In this document: piece after piece, positions 37,401 to 44,937 of the stretch
Numbering within the stretch: position 1 is the first letter of the stretch
Layout of the letters: the number at the start of each line of letters is the position of its first letter
Assembly: GCF_001625565.1 (NCBI RefSeq)
Contig: NZ_AUXS01000002.1
Location: 60,281 to 124,280, forward strand
Direction: 5' to 3'
Origin: Pseudoalteromonas luteoviolacea NCIMB 1944
Lineage (GTDB): Bacteria; Pseudomonadota; Gammaproteobacteria; Enterobacterales; Alteromonadaceae
DNA: 64,000 nucleotides
The notes under the pieces: generated by a model
The model's database searches: none
The model's input: only the letters and a program-made list of their open reading frames with translations
Told to the model about the DNA's origin: nothing
Translations under genes and position numbers: made by a program

Positions 37401-37550
37401 ACTGTTTGCTTCTGTCACGATAAATTTATCGACATCCCCACTTAAATAGTTGGGAGAAGTTTTTGTATTTGTCAGTGTTATCGTGGAAGCGGATGAAATC
37501 CACGACTGACTGAGAATCAAAAACAATAAAACGGATTTTAGTAGTTTCAT
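34485..37550 (-). CDS. TPS-domain (two-partner secretion) exoprotein, upstream half of the toxin system
   Basis: 1021 residues with a signal peptide (ends ISSAS) and a GAGGTCAA site before the ATG. The N-terminal part (about 25-190) resembles a haemagglutination/TPS domain: HGISYNRLKNFNI corresponds to the GISxNxxxxFNV motif, and SISCTSCSFTGYPRITLAAS to the FHA/CdiA CDGCGFINTPRVTL motif. A long beta-helix region follows, then a Tyr/Asp-rich globular region (about 620-860) that I cannot assign, a fibronectin-III-like domain (about 895-975), and a Gly/Pro-rich tail ending in CEGC and a short polar segment. There is no toxin domain here. The stop overlaps the toxin gene start, so the pair looks like a CdiA protein split into two coupled chains. 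No TpsB transporter gene is in the window. Confidence 0.7.
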   Translation of the reverse strand: MKLLKSVLLFLILSQSWISSASTITLTNTKTSPNYLSGDVDKFIVTEANSHGISYNRLKNFNITRPLLMLDHNSLPGITPKNQLKTIVIHADTISLNSSLSFVSGDISANIIFIVSSTNGSISCTSCSFTGYPRITLAASTNSTGLSSSMSSVGNLTNTSGGKVSLNNLSAPDAVSIETHARTISTAGNIQSVFRAQKQGSNHVVSDSGLIGVNGGFSFFTGPLTVNYNNHEVVDADETVSSVNSFSGNIHGAGIAIVSARPITITKGTKLSTQSDLMASGHVGDDFFVPTGNIDIVTTSKKSNHGKVTNAGTLLSDTGANILSGEHFENTGMIASHNSEISIKGTLKNTGYIEVAGNLEVGSKILDNRRALNATSLKVYAEDAIFNHLGGRILGNVVTLDTSYFINGSRQEVAPSIAKKSDLTIQSDLSDAADYGIYNSNGYNTPSSAVSELSAHISASELSINAAQVENINPYYRVRRSVEIWDDKVELNYAKSRRVSITAQNSINIYASKYLLNSSSILGLDNPGTFTINTPVMQNERYRVDTKGYIFARKEQNSTEEKHITHGTELETHVDALSPMAILYSFGRFDYSPLTSTSSTVFNNLMSFMQIHGRSNFYNTNFASIAIVASSETNAGTSVKCIVTGCGNDNYQDNYTQTTFTSFLDDVDGLSSEILVETQVKVEDFLQKSIDDYIEAYTKKEQDAFVNAGNLLTTKFGKMFFYNSRVDKYDHGDILVITIYKCRLLLDGEDFYDKRCFPSDHSAGVTNIAAEAAKDGIVPGTEQTDAQIKEMIAIYQGNFNGAGSVQQRFYHNPSEPDLRTVNGYWGNSFPNSRYDIAQNSSGNIEITFRYYNRFFHDLARTQFVTDVVSYNPSHLHSKTVLYSTFKNAKPKTPVIRDIGYNQNTGAVTFSWSPVLVPNTTYEIDSSLGSATSTGLNRTFSKRSDGKIRYRVRACTQYNGNKLCGSYSANKTKTVDYVGGGNGGGGGGGPIEPPPCEGCSIHTLPIQSSASLGSNEQGGNLK

Positions 37551-38551
37551 TTGACCTCGTACTATATTAGTTATTATTAATTCGTTTCAACTGAGTAGTT
37601 AAAACAGTGTCTCAGTAAAAAGAAGTTGTTAATGGATCAAGGCTTATAAATAAGCTCAAAGTTGGCATGTGGGTTTTAATACATGAATACAATTTTAAGC
37701 CATTGTTAAAATGGATATAACGTTAGGTAACACTGCTAATTTCAAAAATCCATACGCTTAAAATCTTACAAGTCAAATTGTTTTTAACTTGCTTATATGC
37801 ACTGTAGAAAGCTTTATTCCTAATTACTTATAGCCAGGTTGATCAATTAACTTTGAAATGGTATTACATCAAAGTATCCCAAAACAACGCCAAATGTTAA
37901 TTTGCCCGCTTTTAATGTGAAAAAATTAATCATTTAATAAAGTGTGTGTTAATTTAAAGAAAATTAATAATTTTATATCCTATCCTTGCGAATCTAATTA
38001 ATAGATATTTTTTCTTTAGATTTACTTTGCTAAAAGCGACTACTTTCGGGTAGGGGTGAAGCTGTTAATACTGGAGGAGCTAAAACTCAATGTTGTCTAT
38101 TTACTGTTGAAAACTTTTAGCACTTTGTCTTGTAAAGAACTTTAACATAATGATTTTAATGAGGTTTAATCTGGGAAAGAGATGTTTTTAACTTGAGCTT
38201 GTCTGTTATAAGTAAGACACTTAATAGTGTCGGATGTTGACTTGTGTGAGCATTTTTTTTAATCCGATATTGTAGTGGTCATAATATTAGGCAATATTGC
38301 ATTATCATGAATTTATTGAGATTTCGCATAACGCCTATTGGGTGTGTTTAAAAAATAATCAGTCAATGTGATGTGGGGTTATGAAGTTTTCAGCAAGATA
38401 CTTTTAATATTCACTGTAACCAAAAGTAAAATCGTAAATGCTAAATTTTTATTTCTATTTTATAAAACCTATGTTTGAAATATCTTCATTTTTTGGTATG
38501 TTTTTGTTGAATTGTTAAGAGAAAATAGGCGGTTAAACAGAGGATATAATA
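37551..38551. other. Kilobase AT-rich region upstream of the toxin operon
   Basis: No supported ORF. It must contain the toxin-operon promoter (minus strand). Very AT-rich, with many TTAAT/AATTAA runs around 37900-38020, suggesting possible H-NS-like silencing, common for horizontally acquired toxin loci. That is inference. Confidence 0.4.
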
Positions 38552-38620
38552 TTGAAAAAATTGATTTGGTACTTGGAAAAAATGAAGTCGAGGTTGATTG
38601 AAGAGCGTGTTTTTCACTGA
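38552..38620 (+). CDS. Candidate 22-residue basic microprotein
   Basis: TTG at 38552 with AGAGG 8 nt upstream opens a 22-codon frame ending TGA, giving an amphipathic Lys/Arg/Glu-rich peptide beginning KKLIWYLEKMKS after the initiator. Its stop lies inside a hairpin (38615-38645), as for a tiny gene plus terminator. The evidence is only the ribosome-binding site and the hairpin. Confidence 0.25.
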   Translation: MKKLIWYLEKMKSRLIEERVFH

Positions 38621-38645
38621 ACACAGCGAGGTTGCGTGCTCAGTG
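38615..38645. terminator. Hairpin after the candidate microprotein
   Basis: CACTGA-A-CAC pairs with GTG-C-TCAGTG (one A/C mismatch), loop of 11 nt. No T-run on either strand. Confidence 0.35.
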
Positions 38646-38692
38646 AGCTAGATAAACAAACTAGCGACTAACCAATAAAAAAGTTATACGGT

Positions 38693-39196
38693 TTAATCAC
38701 AATCGTGCTCAGGCCATTCTACGATATGCTCTTCGAACACTTCTTCTAAATCTATTTCTGTTTCTTTTACAACTTTATTTTGAATGCTGACGCCGAGATC
38801 ATGCATTAGCTGTTTGGAGCCGTTATTCCTGAGTGGGTGCCATGATGCAAGGCCTCTGCCCTCATAAAGTCTTCTATAGCTACATGATTGGGGCATGAAG
38901 AAAATATCTTTTAGGTTGTCTTTTGTTAATTGAACACAAGTAGGCACCAATGTCTGTCGCTCGCTATAACGTGTGCATCCACCTGTTTTGACATCGCTAT
39001 ACTGACAAATGACGTTGGTGTATAACAGTTCCTCACCGTCTCTGAGTACGTCAGTGCTTTCAAAATGCTCTTCTTCTTCATCACTGTTAATAAATGAGTG
39101 AAGACAACACTTTCCACACCCATCGCAAATTGACTCCCACTCTTGGGGGGACATATCAGCTAAAGACTTAGCTTCCCAAAACTGTATACTGCTCAT
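38693..39196 (-). CDS. ycgN: YcgN/UPF0260 family Cys-cluster protein
   Basis: 167 residues, cytoplasmic. The N-terminal SPQEWESICDGCGKCCLHSF contains the CxxCxxCC cluster of the YkgJ/YcgN superfamily, thought to bind a metal or iron-sulfur cluster. Further Cys are in ICQYSD, GCTRY, TCVQL and SCSYR; ending in a DxxE-rich tail matches UPF0260. Relatives commonly lie near ycgL/minC. Function unknown. It is separated from the kinase gene upstream by about 80 bases. Confidence 0.88.
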   Translation of the reverse strand: MSSIQFWEAKSLADMSPQEWESICDGCGKCCLHSFINSDEEEEHFESTDVLRDGEELLYTNVICQYSDVKTGGCTRYSERQTLVPTCVQLTKDNLKDIFFMPQSCSYRRLYEGRGLASWHPLRNNGSKQLMHDLGVSIQNKVVKETEIDLEEVFEEHIVEWPEHDCD

Positions 39197-39277
39197 ATTT
39201 AACGCCCAAAAAATTGAACGACGGATTCTACTGTATAGTTAGTTATAGCGCAAAGAGTAAAATGCGCTAAGACTCTC

Positions 39278-41251
39278 CTACTGAGATACTGCGATCGTAG
39301 CTTTTGAATCCATTGGTAATGAGATTTCAATACACAGGCCACCAAGTAGACTGTTATGAGATTCAATTTTTCCATTATGGGATTCAACTATTTTTTTACA
39401 CACTGCCAATCCCATGCCTTTACCACCCATAAGCGTGCTTCTCGACACCTCTTCTCTAAATAAGGGTTGAAACAACTGCTGATGTGCTTCATAGGATAGC
39501 GGCATACCTGAATCTTCGATTCGAATTATTAAGTCGTCATTGTGTACATGAGTATTAAGAGATATTTCTACCCCTTCTCCGCCAAATCGCAATGCATTTT
39601 TAACAACTTCGCATACGGCATTTTGTATCGTTTGCTTGTCTAGCGTAATTGAAACCGTATCACTTAATTTGTTGGAAATTGAAAATTTGGACGTTTTGGG
39701 GTCTCCCTCACTGAGACAGGTTTGAAATACTTCATTGACATAGACTTTGGCATTGGTTGGTTCTTTGTTTAGCAAAGACGCAATATCTTTGTCGTCTGTC
39801 ACCAGCATCAATTGATCAATGAAAGTGTTTAGCTCATCGATTTTAGTCATTAACTTATTGTAAGAATCTTGAACGTTTTCGACGATGTTGTATTGTAGCG
39901 ACTCTACCTGAATCTTCATGACTGTTAATGGCGTTCTTAGCTCGTGGGAAAGATCCGTGAACAGTTTTTCTTCTTTTTCTTTAAGCTTGACCTCTTTGTC
40001 GTTGACTTCTTTATGCTTTGTATTGACGGTTTGGTTTAGAGCGTGAACCTGATGCTGCAACTGACTAAGTAGTCGAGATTGCAAAGACTTATGTTGAAGT
40101 GCAAGGGCAACTGTAAATAGCAACACTTCGATTAAGTAACCAATTTTTATAAAGGATGTAATATCGAAAACATCGATCAAGTTGCCGTAGCTGGCACCAA
40201 CTATTGTGAAAATGTTTAGAAACAATAAGTGATTAATCAAACTAAAGGTGAAGGTTCTCATACCTGGGCCTTTCTGTTTCGCACTCCAAGTAACGGTATA
40301 AACGAAAACAGGTATGACAACGGTGCTTAGAATGAGATTGAAATAGACACTGTTAATGATCAGTGCTGTTGGTACTAACATCGCGTATAAGCATATGAAA
40401 GCGCAATAGACTTTATTCAGCGTTGGATGGTAGTGTTTAAGTTGTAAGAAGCCTCTCACAAATAATAGATGAAAGAGTGGCACGGTGGCCATTAAGAAAA
40501 TTGAAAACTGCCCAGAAAACGCATTATGGTCAGGCCAAAAGTATTGAAAGCTAAAGCCCGCTGTATCCACCACGATTAAAAAGAATAAAAATGTCCAAGC
40601 TGCGTAGTACACGTTTGTACTATTTCGATTGAAAAACAAATTAACCAATACAATGAGTAATATTGCTGCTATTACACCGGTAAGACTGGCATTGGTAATT
40701 AAGCTTTTGTGGGACTCCTTAAGAAAGTTTTCAGGTGTGTGGACTCTTATATTGGCAGGCGCATTGGCAAAAGTCTGATATTCAATGAGGTATATATTTT
40801 CGCCAAAATCCAGATCTAGGGGGATATACATCTGAGGGTCTTGGATCGGCCTTTTGCTGAATGGGTCTGATTCATCAAGGTTTAATAAATCTTGCCAACC
40901 GTAAAGGGTTTTTTTATAGACTGATAGTTTTGCCAGGCGCGGAAAGCCAAACGACATCATCCATTTTTTTTGGTCACTCGAATTGTCTAGTTTTATGTAT
41001 GCCCATTTAGAATATATTCCCATTTTGGGCTTTTTGTTTATCTCGTTGAGTGGTCTAAAGTTGTTTGTGTGATGTTCAAAGTCAAAAGCGCTGCGAAATT
41101 TACCGTCATAATCGAAAAAAAACATAGCTTCTTGATTTAATGGTAAGACTTGAGTGCCTTTGGTAACACTGCTCGATTTCATATCTGAAAGTGGGCTAGC
41201 TTGTATGGCTGTACAAAAAAAACACAGCATTATCAGCAAAAAACAGCGCAT
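39278..41251 (-). CDS. Orphan 7TMR-DISM sensor histidine kinase
   Basis: 657 residues: signal peptide (ends IQA), an extracellular 7TMR-DISMED2-like beta domain (about 25-175, with YSKWAYIKLDN and KWMMSFGFPRLAKLSVY), seven membrane helices (about 185-390), a Lys/Glu coiled coil (about 395-430), then HisKA with LSHELRTPLTV (phospho-His 436) and HATPase with an intact N-box (EVVKNALRFGG), an EDSGMPLS D-box and GKGMGLAVCKKIVESH. No response regulator lies next to it. 7TMR-DISM proteins sense carbohydrates or other small ligands; the ligand here is unknown. Confidence 0.88.
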   Translation of the reverse strand: MRCFLLIMLCFFCTAIQASPLSDMKSSSVTKGTQVLPLNQEAMFFFDYDGKFRSAFDFEHHTNNFRPLNEINKKPKMGIYSKWAYIKLDNSSDQKKWMMSFGFPRLAKLSVYKKTLYGWQDLLNLDESDPFSKRPIQDPQMYIPLDLDFGENIYLIEYQTFANAPANIRVHTPENFLKESHKSLITNASLTGVIAAILLIVLVNLFFNRNSTNVYYAAWTFLFFLIVVDTAGFSFQYFWPDHNAFSGQFSIFLMATVPLFHLLFVRGFLQLKHYHPTLNKVYCAFICLYAMLVPTALIINSVYFNLILSTVVIPVFVYTVTWSAKQKGPGMRTFTFSLINHLLFLNIFTIVGASYGNLIDVFDITSFIKIGYLIEVLLFTVALALQHKSLQSRLLSQLQHQVHALNQTVNTKHKEVNDKEVKLKEKEEKLFTDLSHELRTPLTVMKIQVESLQYNIVENVQDSYNKLMTKIDELNTFIDQLMLVTDDKDIASLLNKEPTNAKVYVNEVFQTCLSEGDPKTSKFSISNKLSDTVSITLDKQTIQNAVCEVVKNALRFGGEGVEISLNTHVHNDDLIIRIEDSGMPLSYEAHQQLFQPLFREEVSRSTLMGGKGMGLAVCKKIVESHNGKIESHNSLLGGLCIEISLPMDSKATIAVSQ

Positions 41252-41483
41252 TACTTATTCTCTTTACCTTTTTCAACAATGCTAACCCTCAATCATGTAG
41301 CAAATATGGAGGCTGAGAATGATTGTTGTTTAGCTAAACTTCTAATGTAAATGATTGTAACACAACAAAATCTCATAAAAATACGTTAAAACAGTTATAT
41401 AGCAAATTCAGTTGCTTCATTTATCGCGAATTGTTTGATGATGGACATTAATTGGTAATCGTTTCTAGGTACAATTATCGTGA

Positions 41484-41516
41484 CTGAAATATTTCTGTCA
41501 TATTTCTTTGTTTAAA
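41484..41516 (+). promoter_or_regulatory. Candidate PhoB box (three 11-bp direct repeats)
   Basis: CTGAAATATTT, CTGTCATATTT and CTTTGTTTAAA follow each other in register. The middle unit matches the CTGTCAT-AT-rich PhoB half-site exactly; the outer two are degenerate. It sits 67 bases before a phosphate-transporter gene. Confidence 0.5.
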
Positions 41517-41543
41517 TGCGTCCTGAAACAAAAACGTCATCAA

Positions 41544-41564
41544 AATGCCATAAAAAATGGCATT
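41544..41564. promoter_or_regulatory. Inverted repeat ahead of the Na/Pi cotransporter
   Basis: Perfect 8-bp arms AATGCCAT / ATGGCATT with loop AAAAA, ending 19 bases before the ATG. It could be an operator or a leader hairpin. Confidence 0.45.
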
Positions 41565-41583
41565 GACAAAATGAGATAAATCA

Positions 41584-42723
41584 ATGAGTGAATATAGCCA
41601 AAAGTCATTACCATCAAAGTTACTAACCTGGGGTGCAATAGCATTTCTTGTTTATTTAGTGCTAGTCGCAGTAGGTACAGTCAGTGGTGGTTTTAAACTT
41701 GCTTCCGGCGGTTCTGAAGGTGCGAAAGAAATTTTCGCTTTTGCTACTAACCCATTTGTTGCGCTTTTATTAGGTGCACTTGCTACAGCCCTTGTCCAAT
41801 CTTCTTCTACTGTTACGTCTGTAATAGTTGGTCTAGTTGCGGGTGGTTTACCACTACAAATTGCCATTCCGATGATAATGGGTGCGAACATTGGTACTAC
41901 GATCACAAATACACTTGTATCAATCGGTCATATTCGCTCAAAAGAAGAGTTTCAGCGTGCATTTGCAGCTTCAACAGTACACGACTTCTTTAACTTATTC
42001 GCGGTTGCCATTTTCTTACCACTAGAAATCATGTTTGGTTTGTTAGAAAAGTTTTCTGCAAGTTTGGCGCACCTTTTTGTTGGCGATGCGGACTTATCAA
42101 TCAAGAGTTATAACTTTATTAAGCCTCTAGTTAAACCTGCTGTTGGTATTGTTAAAGATGGTGTAAGTTTCCTTGACGGCAAAGCCGCAGGTATCGCAAT
42201 GGTTGTTATCGGTATAGCGTTAATCTTATTCGCTGTAACAACACTTGGAAAGCTTCTTAAGCAAGCATTGGTAGGTAAAGCAAAAGACTTGTTACATGGT
42301 GCAATTGGCCGTGGTCCGGTTGCTGGGATCAGCTCAGGTGCAGTAGTTACTGTTATGGTTCAGTCTTCATCAACAACAACAAGCTTGATGATCCCTCTTG
42401 CAGGTAGCGGTGTTTTCACTACACGCCAAATTTACCCTTTCACTTTAGGTGCTAATATCGGCACGACGATTACTGCATTGCTCGCAGCAACGTCTATTAC
42501 TGGCCCTGCAGGTGAAGTAGCTCTAACAGTTGCGCTTGTACACGTCATGTTTAATGTGTTTGCTGTAGGTCTTATCTACGGCCTACCACTACTACGTGAG
42601 ATTCCAATTAAGTGTGCTGAGAAGCTAGCTGAAGTTGGCGCTAAGAACAAAACTGCTGCATTTGGATACGTACTTGGTTCTTTCTTTGTAGTACCAGGAC
42701 TAATTATGCTAGCAGTTCGTTAA
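41584..42723 (+). CDS. Na+/phosphate cotransporter family protein (NptA/PNaS-like)
   Basis: 379 residues with about eight to nine membrane helices and the duplicated PNaS core: ALVQSSSTVTSVIVG plus MGANIGTTITNT in the first half, and VMVQSSSTTTSLMIP plus LGANIGTTITAL in the second. The paired QSSS repeats are the substrate/sodium-site hallmark. No PhoU domain is attached. GAGATAAATCA precedes the ATG. Role: sodium-coupled phosphate uptake across the inner membrane; the Pho-box-like repeats upstream suggest phosphate-starvation control. Confidence 0.92.
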   Translation: MSEYSQKSLPSKLLTWGAIAFLVYLVLVAVGTVSGGFKLASGGSEGAKEIFAFATNPFVALLLGALATALVQSSSTVTSVIVGLVAGGLPLQIAIPMIMGANIGTTITNTLVSIGHIRSKEEFQRAFAASTVHDFFNLFAVAIFLPLEIMFGLLEKFSASLAHLFVGDADLSIKSYNFIKPLVKPAVGIVKDGVSFLDGKAAGIAMVVIGIALILFAVTTLGKLLKQALVGKAKDLLHGAIGRGPVAGISSGAVVTVMVQSSSTTTSLMIPLAGSGVFTTRQIYPFTLGANIGTTITALLAATSITGPAGEVALTVALVHVMFNVFAVGLIYGLPLLREIPIKCAEKLAEVGAKNKTAAFGYVLGSFFVVPGLIMLAVR

Positions 42724-42740
42724 GCTTCACGAGCTCACTT

Positions 42741-42777
42741 AAGCCTCGGCTGGACTTTTGCAAAGTCGCCGAGGCTT
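42741..42777 (+). terminator. Long terminator hairpin after the phosphate transporter
   Basis: Outer stem AAGCCTCGGC / GCCGAGGCTT (42741-42750 with 42768-42777) and inner stem GACTTT / AAAGTC, loop TGC. Confidence 0.85.
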
Positions 42778-42841
42778 TGTTCATACTATTGCAATAAAAC
42801 ATTGTCACAATATCACTGTTTTAATTTTTCAGTACTCACAA

Positions 42842-43336
42842 ATGCCAAATACTAGAACCATTCAATTTGAACTTTATACACATACAGACCCGCTGTTTCC
42901 TATCGGTAAGGCGTCTGCGCTAGATGAAATCGTATTTGATACGCAAGGTGATGAACTTGTTCTTGATTGTTTGTTACCTAGTGACGCTGTCAGCGGCAAC
43001 AAGTTAATTATTACAGCGACGCATTTAGATGCTAGGTATGTAAACTTTAGTGGCACTTTACAATTGGATGATATGGATATTATGCGAGGTTCCGTTGAGT
43101 TGATCTTGCAAGGGAGTGGGCAAGCTGGAAGTTACATGACACAGCTCAGTTTACTAGGTGAAACTGATGGCGTTAAAAATATAGTAGACGCTCAAGTAGA
43201 GCTATCGCATCCACTGTATGGAAAAGACACTTCAGAGCAGTCGACAAAAAGTAATCAGCCGTTTTTCAAAACTTTATCTGCAAAGCTATCTGAATTGAAA
43301 AACGACGTTTTGAATGGCTTGGCATTACAAAGGTAA
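42842..43336 (+). CDS. Hypothetical cytoplasmic protein
   Basis: 164 residues from the ATG at 42842. A longer frame from 42758 begins inside the terminator of the preceding gene, so the shorter start is preferred, although its ribosome-binding site is weak. No signal peptide or membrane segment. The N-terminal approximately 120 residues alternate short beta-like strands; the C-terminus is a Lys/Ser/Leu-rich helix. No family recognised. Its 3' end overlaps anmK on the other strand by 12 bases. Confidence 0.6.
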   Translation: MPNTRTIQFELYTHTDPLFPIGKASALDEIVFDTQGDELVLDCLLPSDAVSGNKLIITATHLDARYVNFSGTLQLDDMDIMRGSVELILQGSGQAGSYMTQLSLLGETDGVKNIVDAQVELSHPLYGKDTSEQSTKSNQPFFKTLSAKLSELKNDVLNGLALQR

Positions 43337-44512
43337 AGATATTTTGCCCATAGTTAAGTTGGAATTGTCTGGTTTCTTCCGAGCTCCACCCATAACTGCT
43401 TCATTTGCTAACACCGCAAATAATACGGCCTCCTTAGATTCTGCGCAAATGCCGTTTTGATCCATAATAGTGAGATTAATGTCCGATACCAACATGTTTT
43501 TGATACTTGCTATCAAAAAGGTATTGTAGGCCCCACCGCCACTTATCAGTATTTCTAACTCCGCATCTATGTCGAGTAGTTCAATGTGTTTTACAATACA
43601 TAACGCAGTAAATTTGTTTAATGTGGCCAGAACATCCTGATGGTCAAGTTGACTTAGGCTCAAAGAATCCAACATACTTTCGAGCAATGTTAAGTTAAAT
43701 AGCTCGGGACCTGTTGTTTTTGGCATTGGTTGGTTTACGAACTCTAACTCTAAAAGTTCTTGAAGTAATTGTTCACTTACCTGACCAGAGGCTGCAAAGT
43801 ATCCATTTTCATCATAATCTAGGTTAAGGTGTTTGCGAACATATTGATCCATAATGGTGTTACCTGGACCAATATCTGAACAGATCAGATCGTTACCTAA
43901 GCTGTCTTTTTTAATCAAAGTGAAGTTAGCGATGCCACCGATATTTAATAATAAAGTGTGCCGTTTATCATTAGCAAATAGACAGTAGTCTCCATACTGG
44001 GCCAAAGGTGCACCTTCATAGCCTGCGGCAATATGTTTTTGCCTGAAATCCGATAACGTAATTATTCCTGTATTTACTGCTATATGATCGCCGTCACCTA
44101 TTTGCAAAGTTGCATTGTTAAAGTCACTGTATTGATGGAAGCTACTGGGGCAATGATAGATTGTCTGTCCGTGACTTGCTATTAAATCAATGCTCTGTTG
44201 GTCGATGTGCCAACGTTGTAGTTGTTCGTTGATGTATCTCGCATGCAGTTCCCCTATCCAAGGGTTAAGTAACGTAAGGTACTTTAGGTCGACTTGCTCC
44301 TTTGCAAACACATTCAAGATTTTTGATTTAGTTGCTTCGTCGTATGCAATAGTCGCGAAATGAGAAACCTTACAAAAAGTATCCCTACCTTGACCTGAAA
44401 TTTTACATACTGCGATATCCAAACCGTCTAATGATGTTCCGCTCATTAGCCCAATGATAGTACGTTCTGATTTTTTAGATAAGTTGTATAGTTTATCAAT
44501 GTAGGGGTTCAT
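43325..44512 (-). CDS. anmK: Anhydro-N-acetylmuramic acid kinase
   Basis: 395 residues of the sugar-kinase/actin-like fold. The start IIGLMSGTSLDGLDIAVC is the AnmK phosphate-1 motif; LIASHGQTIYHCP, LLNIGGIANFT, CSDIGPGNTIMDQ and ISGGGAYNTF are further signatures. It phosphorylates and opens 1,6-anhydroMurNAc released by lytic transglycosylases, giving MurNAc-6-phosphate for recycling. It is last in a three-gene operon, 2 nt after a small exported protein. Its substrate links it to the MltB-like enzyme at 22619. Confidence 0.94.
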   Translation of the reverse strand: MNPYIDKLYNLSKKSERTIIGLMSGTSLDGLDIAVCKISGQGRDTFCKVSHFATIAYDEATKSKILNVFAKEQVDLKYLTLLNPWIGELHARYINEQLQRWHIDQQSIDLIASHGQTIYHCPSSFHQYSDFNNATLQIGDGDHIAVNTGIITLSDFRQKHIAAGYEGAPLAQYGDYCLFANDKRHTLLLNIGGIANFTLIKKDSLGNDLICSDIGPGNTIMDQYVRKHLNLDYDENGYFAASGQVSEQLLQELLELEFVNQPMPKTTGPELFNLTLLESMLDSLSLSQLDHQDVLATLNKFTALCIVKHIELLDIDAELEILISGGGAYNTFLIASIKNMLVSDINLTIMDQNGICAESKEAVLFAVLANEAVMGGARKKPDNSNLTMGKISLPL

Positions 44513-44514
44513 AG

Positions 44515-44928
44515 TTACTGCTTCAGATTATTAGAAGTTAATACCGATATAATGGGGTAAATATTGTAGCCTAGCTCTATGGTGATGTTTATGCTTGCAC
44601 CGCCATTAACCGTAAGTTTTTTGGGCAATGAGCTAAGTCTTGTGACATCACCATTAGCATACATGACAACTATTTGTTCGGGCTCGAGTATTCTTCGCCC
44701 TGAGGAAAGGTTTTCAATGCTAACAAGTACCGCTCGGTTACCCTCTTCGTTTGACATTGCGATAGTACTTTTAATCTTAAAATCGCTCTTTTGCGGTCTT
44801 GTTTTATCTTCTCGATAAAACTCGTATACATTTATGGGTGGCAAATAGCTGTCAATTCTATATGGCTTCTCTTCTGCTGAAGATGATAAAGAAATTATTA
44901 GAAGACTCAATGCGGTTAAATATTTCAA
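44515..44928 (-). CDS. Small exported protein of unknown function, TTG start
   Basis: 137 residues starting at TTG 44928 with AGGAGG 5 nt upstream, a clear signal that this rare start is used. A signal peptide (ends SSSA) is followed by a beta-rich domain (VLVSIENLSSGRRILEPEQIVVMY, LTVNGGASINITIELG). No family recognised. It lies between the solute-binding protein (9-nt gap) and anmK (2-nt gap). Confidence 0.65.
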   Translation of the reverse strand: MKYLTALSLLIISLSSSAEEKPYRIDSYLPPINVYEFYREDKTRPQKSDFKIKSTIAMSNEEGNRAVLVSIENLSSGRRILEPEQIVVMYANGDVTRLSSLPKKLTVNGGASINITIELGYNIYPIISVLTSNNLKQ

Positions 44929-44937
44929 ATATACCTC

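Larger units (their letters stand above)
41252..41583. other. Regulatory region between the kinase and phosphate-transporter genes
   Basis: About 330 bases with no ORF. It holds a Pho-box-like triple repeat (41484-41516) and an inverted repeat AATGCCAT-AAAAA-ATGGCATT (41544-41564) just before the transporter start. Confidence 0.5.

Noticed and set aside
42758..42841. Longer start of the hypothetical protein after the phosphate transporter
   Set aside because: It begins inside the transporter's terminator hairpin.
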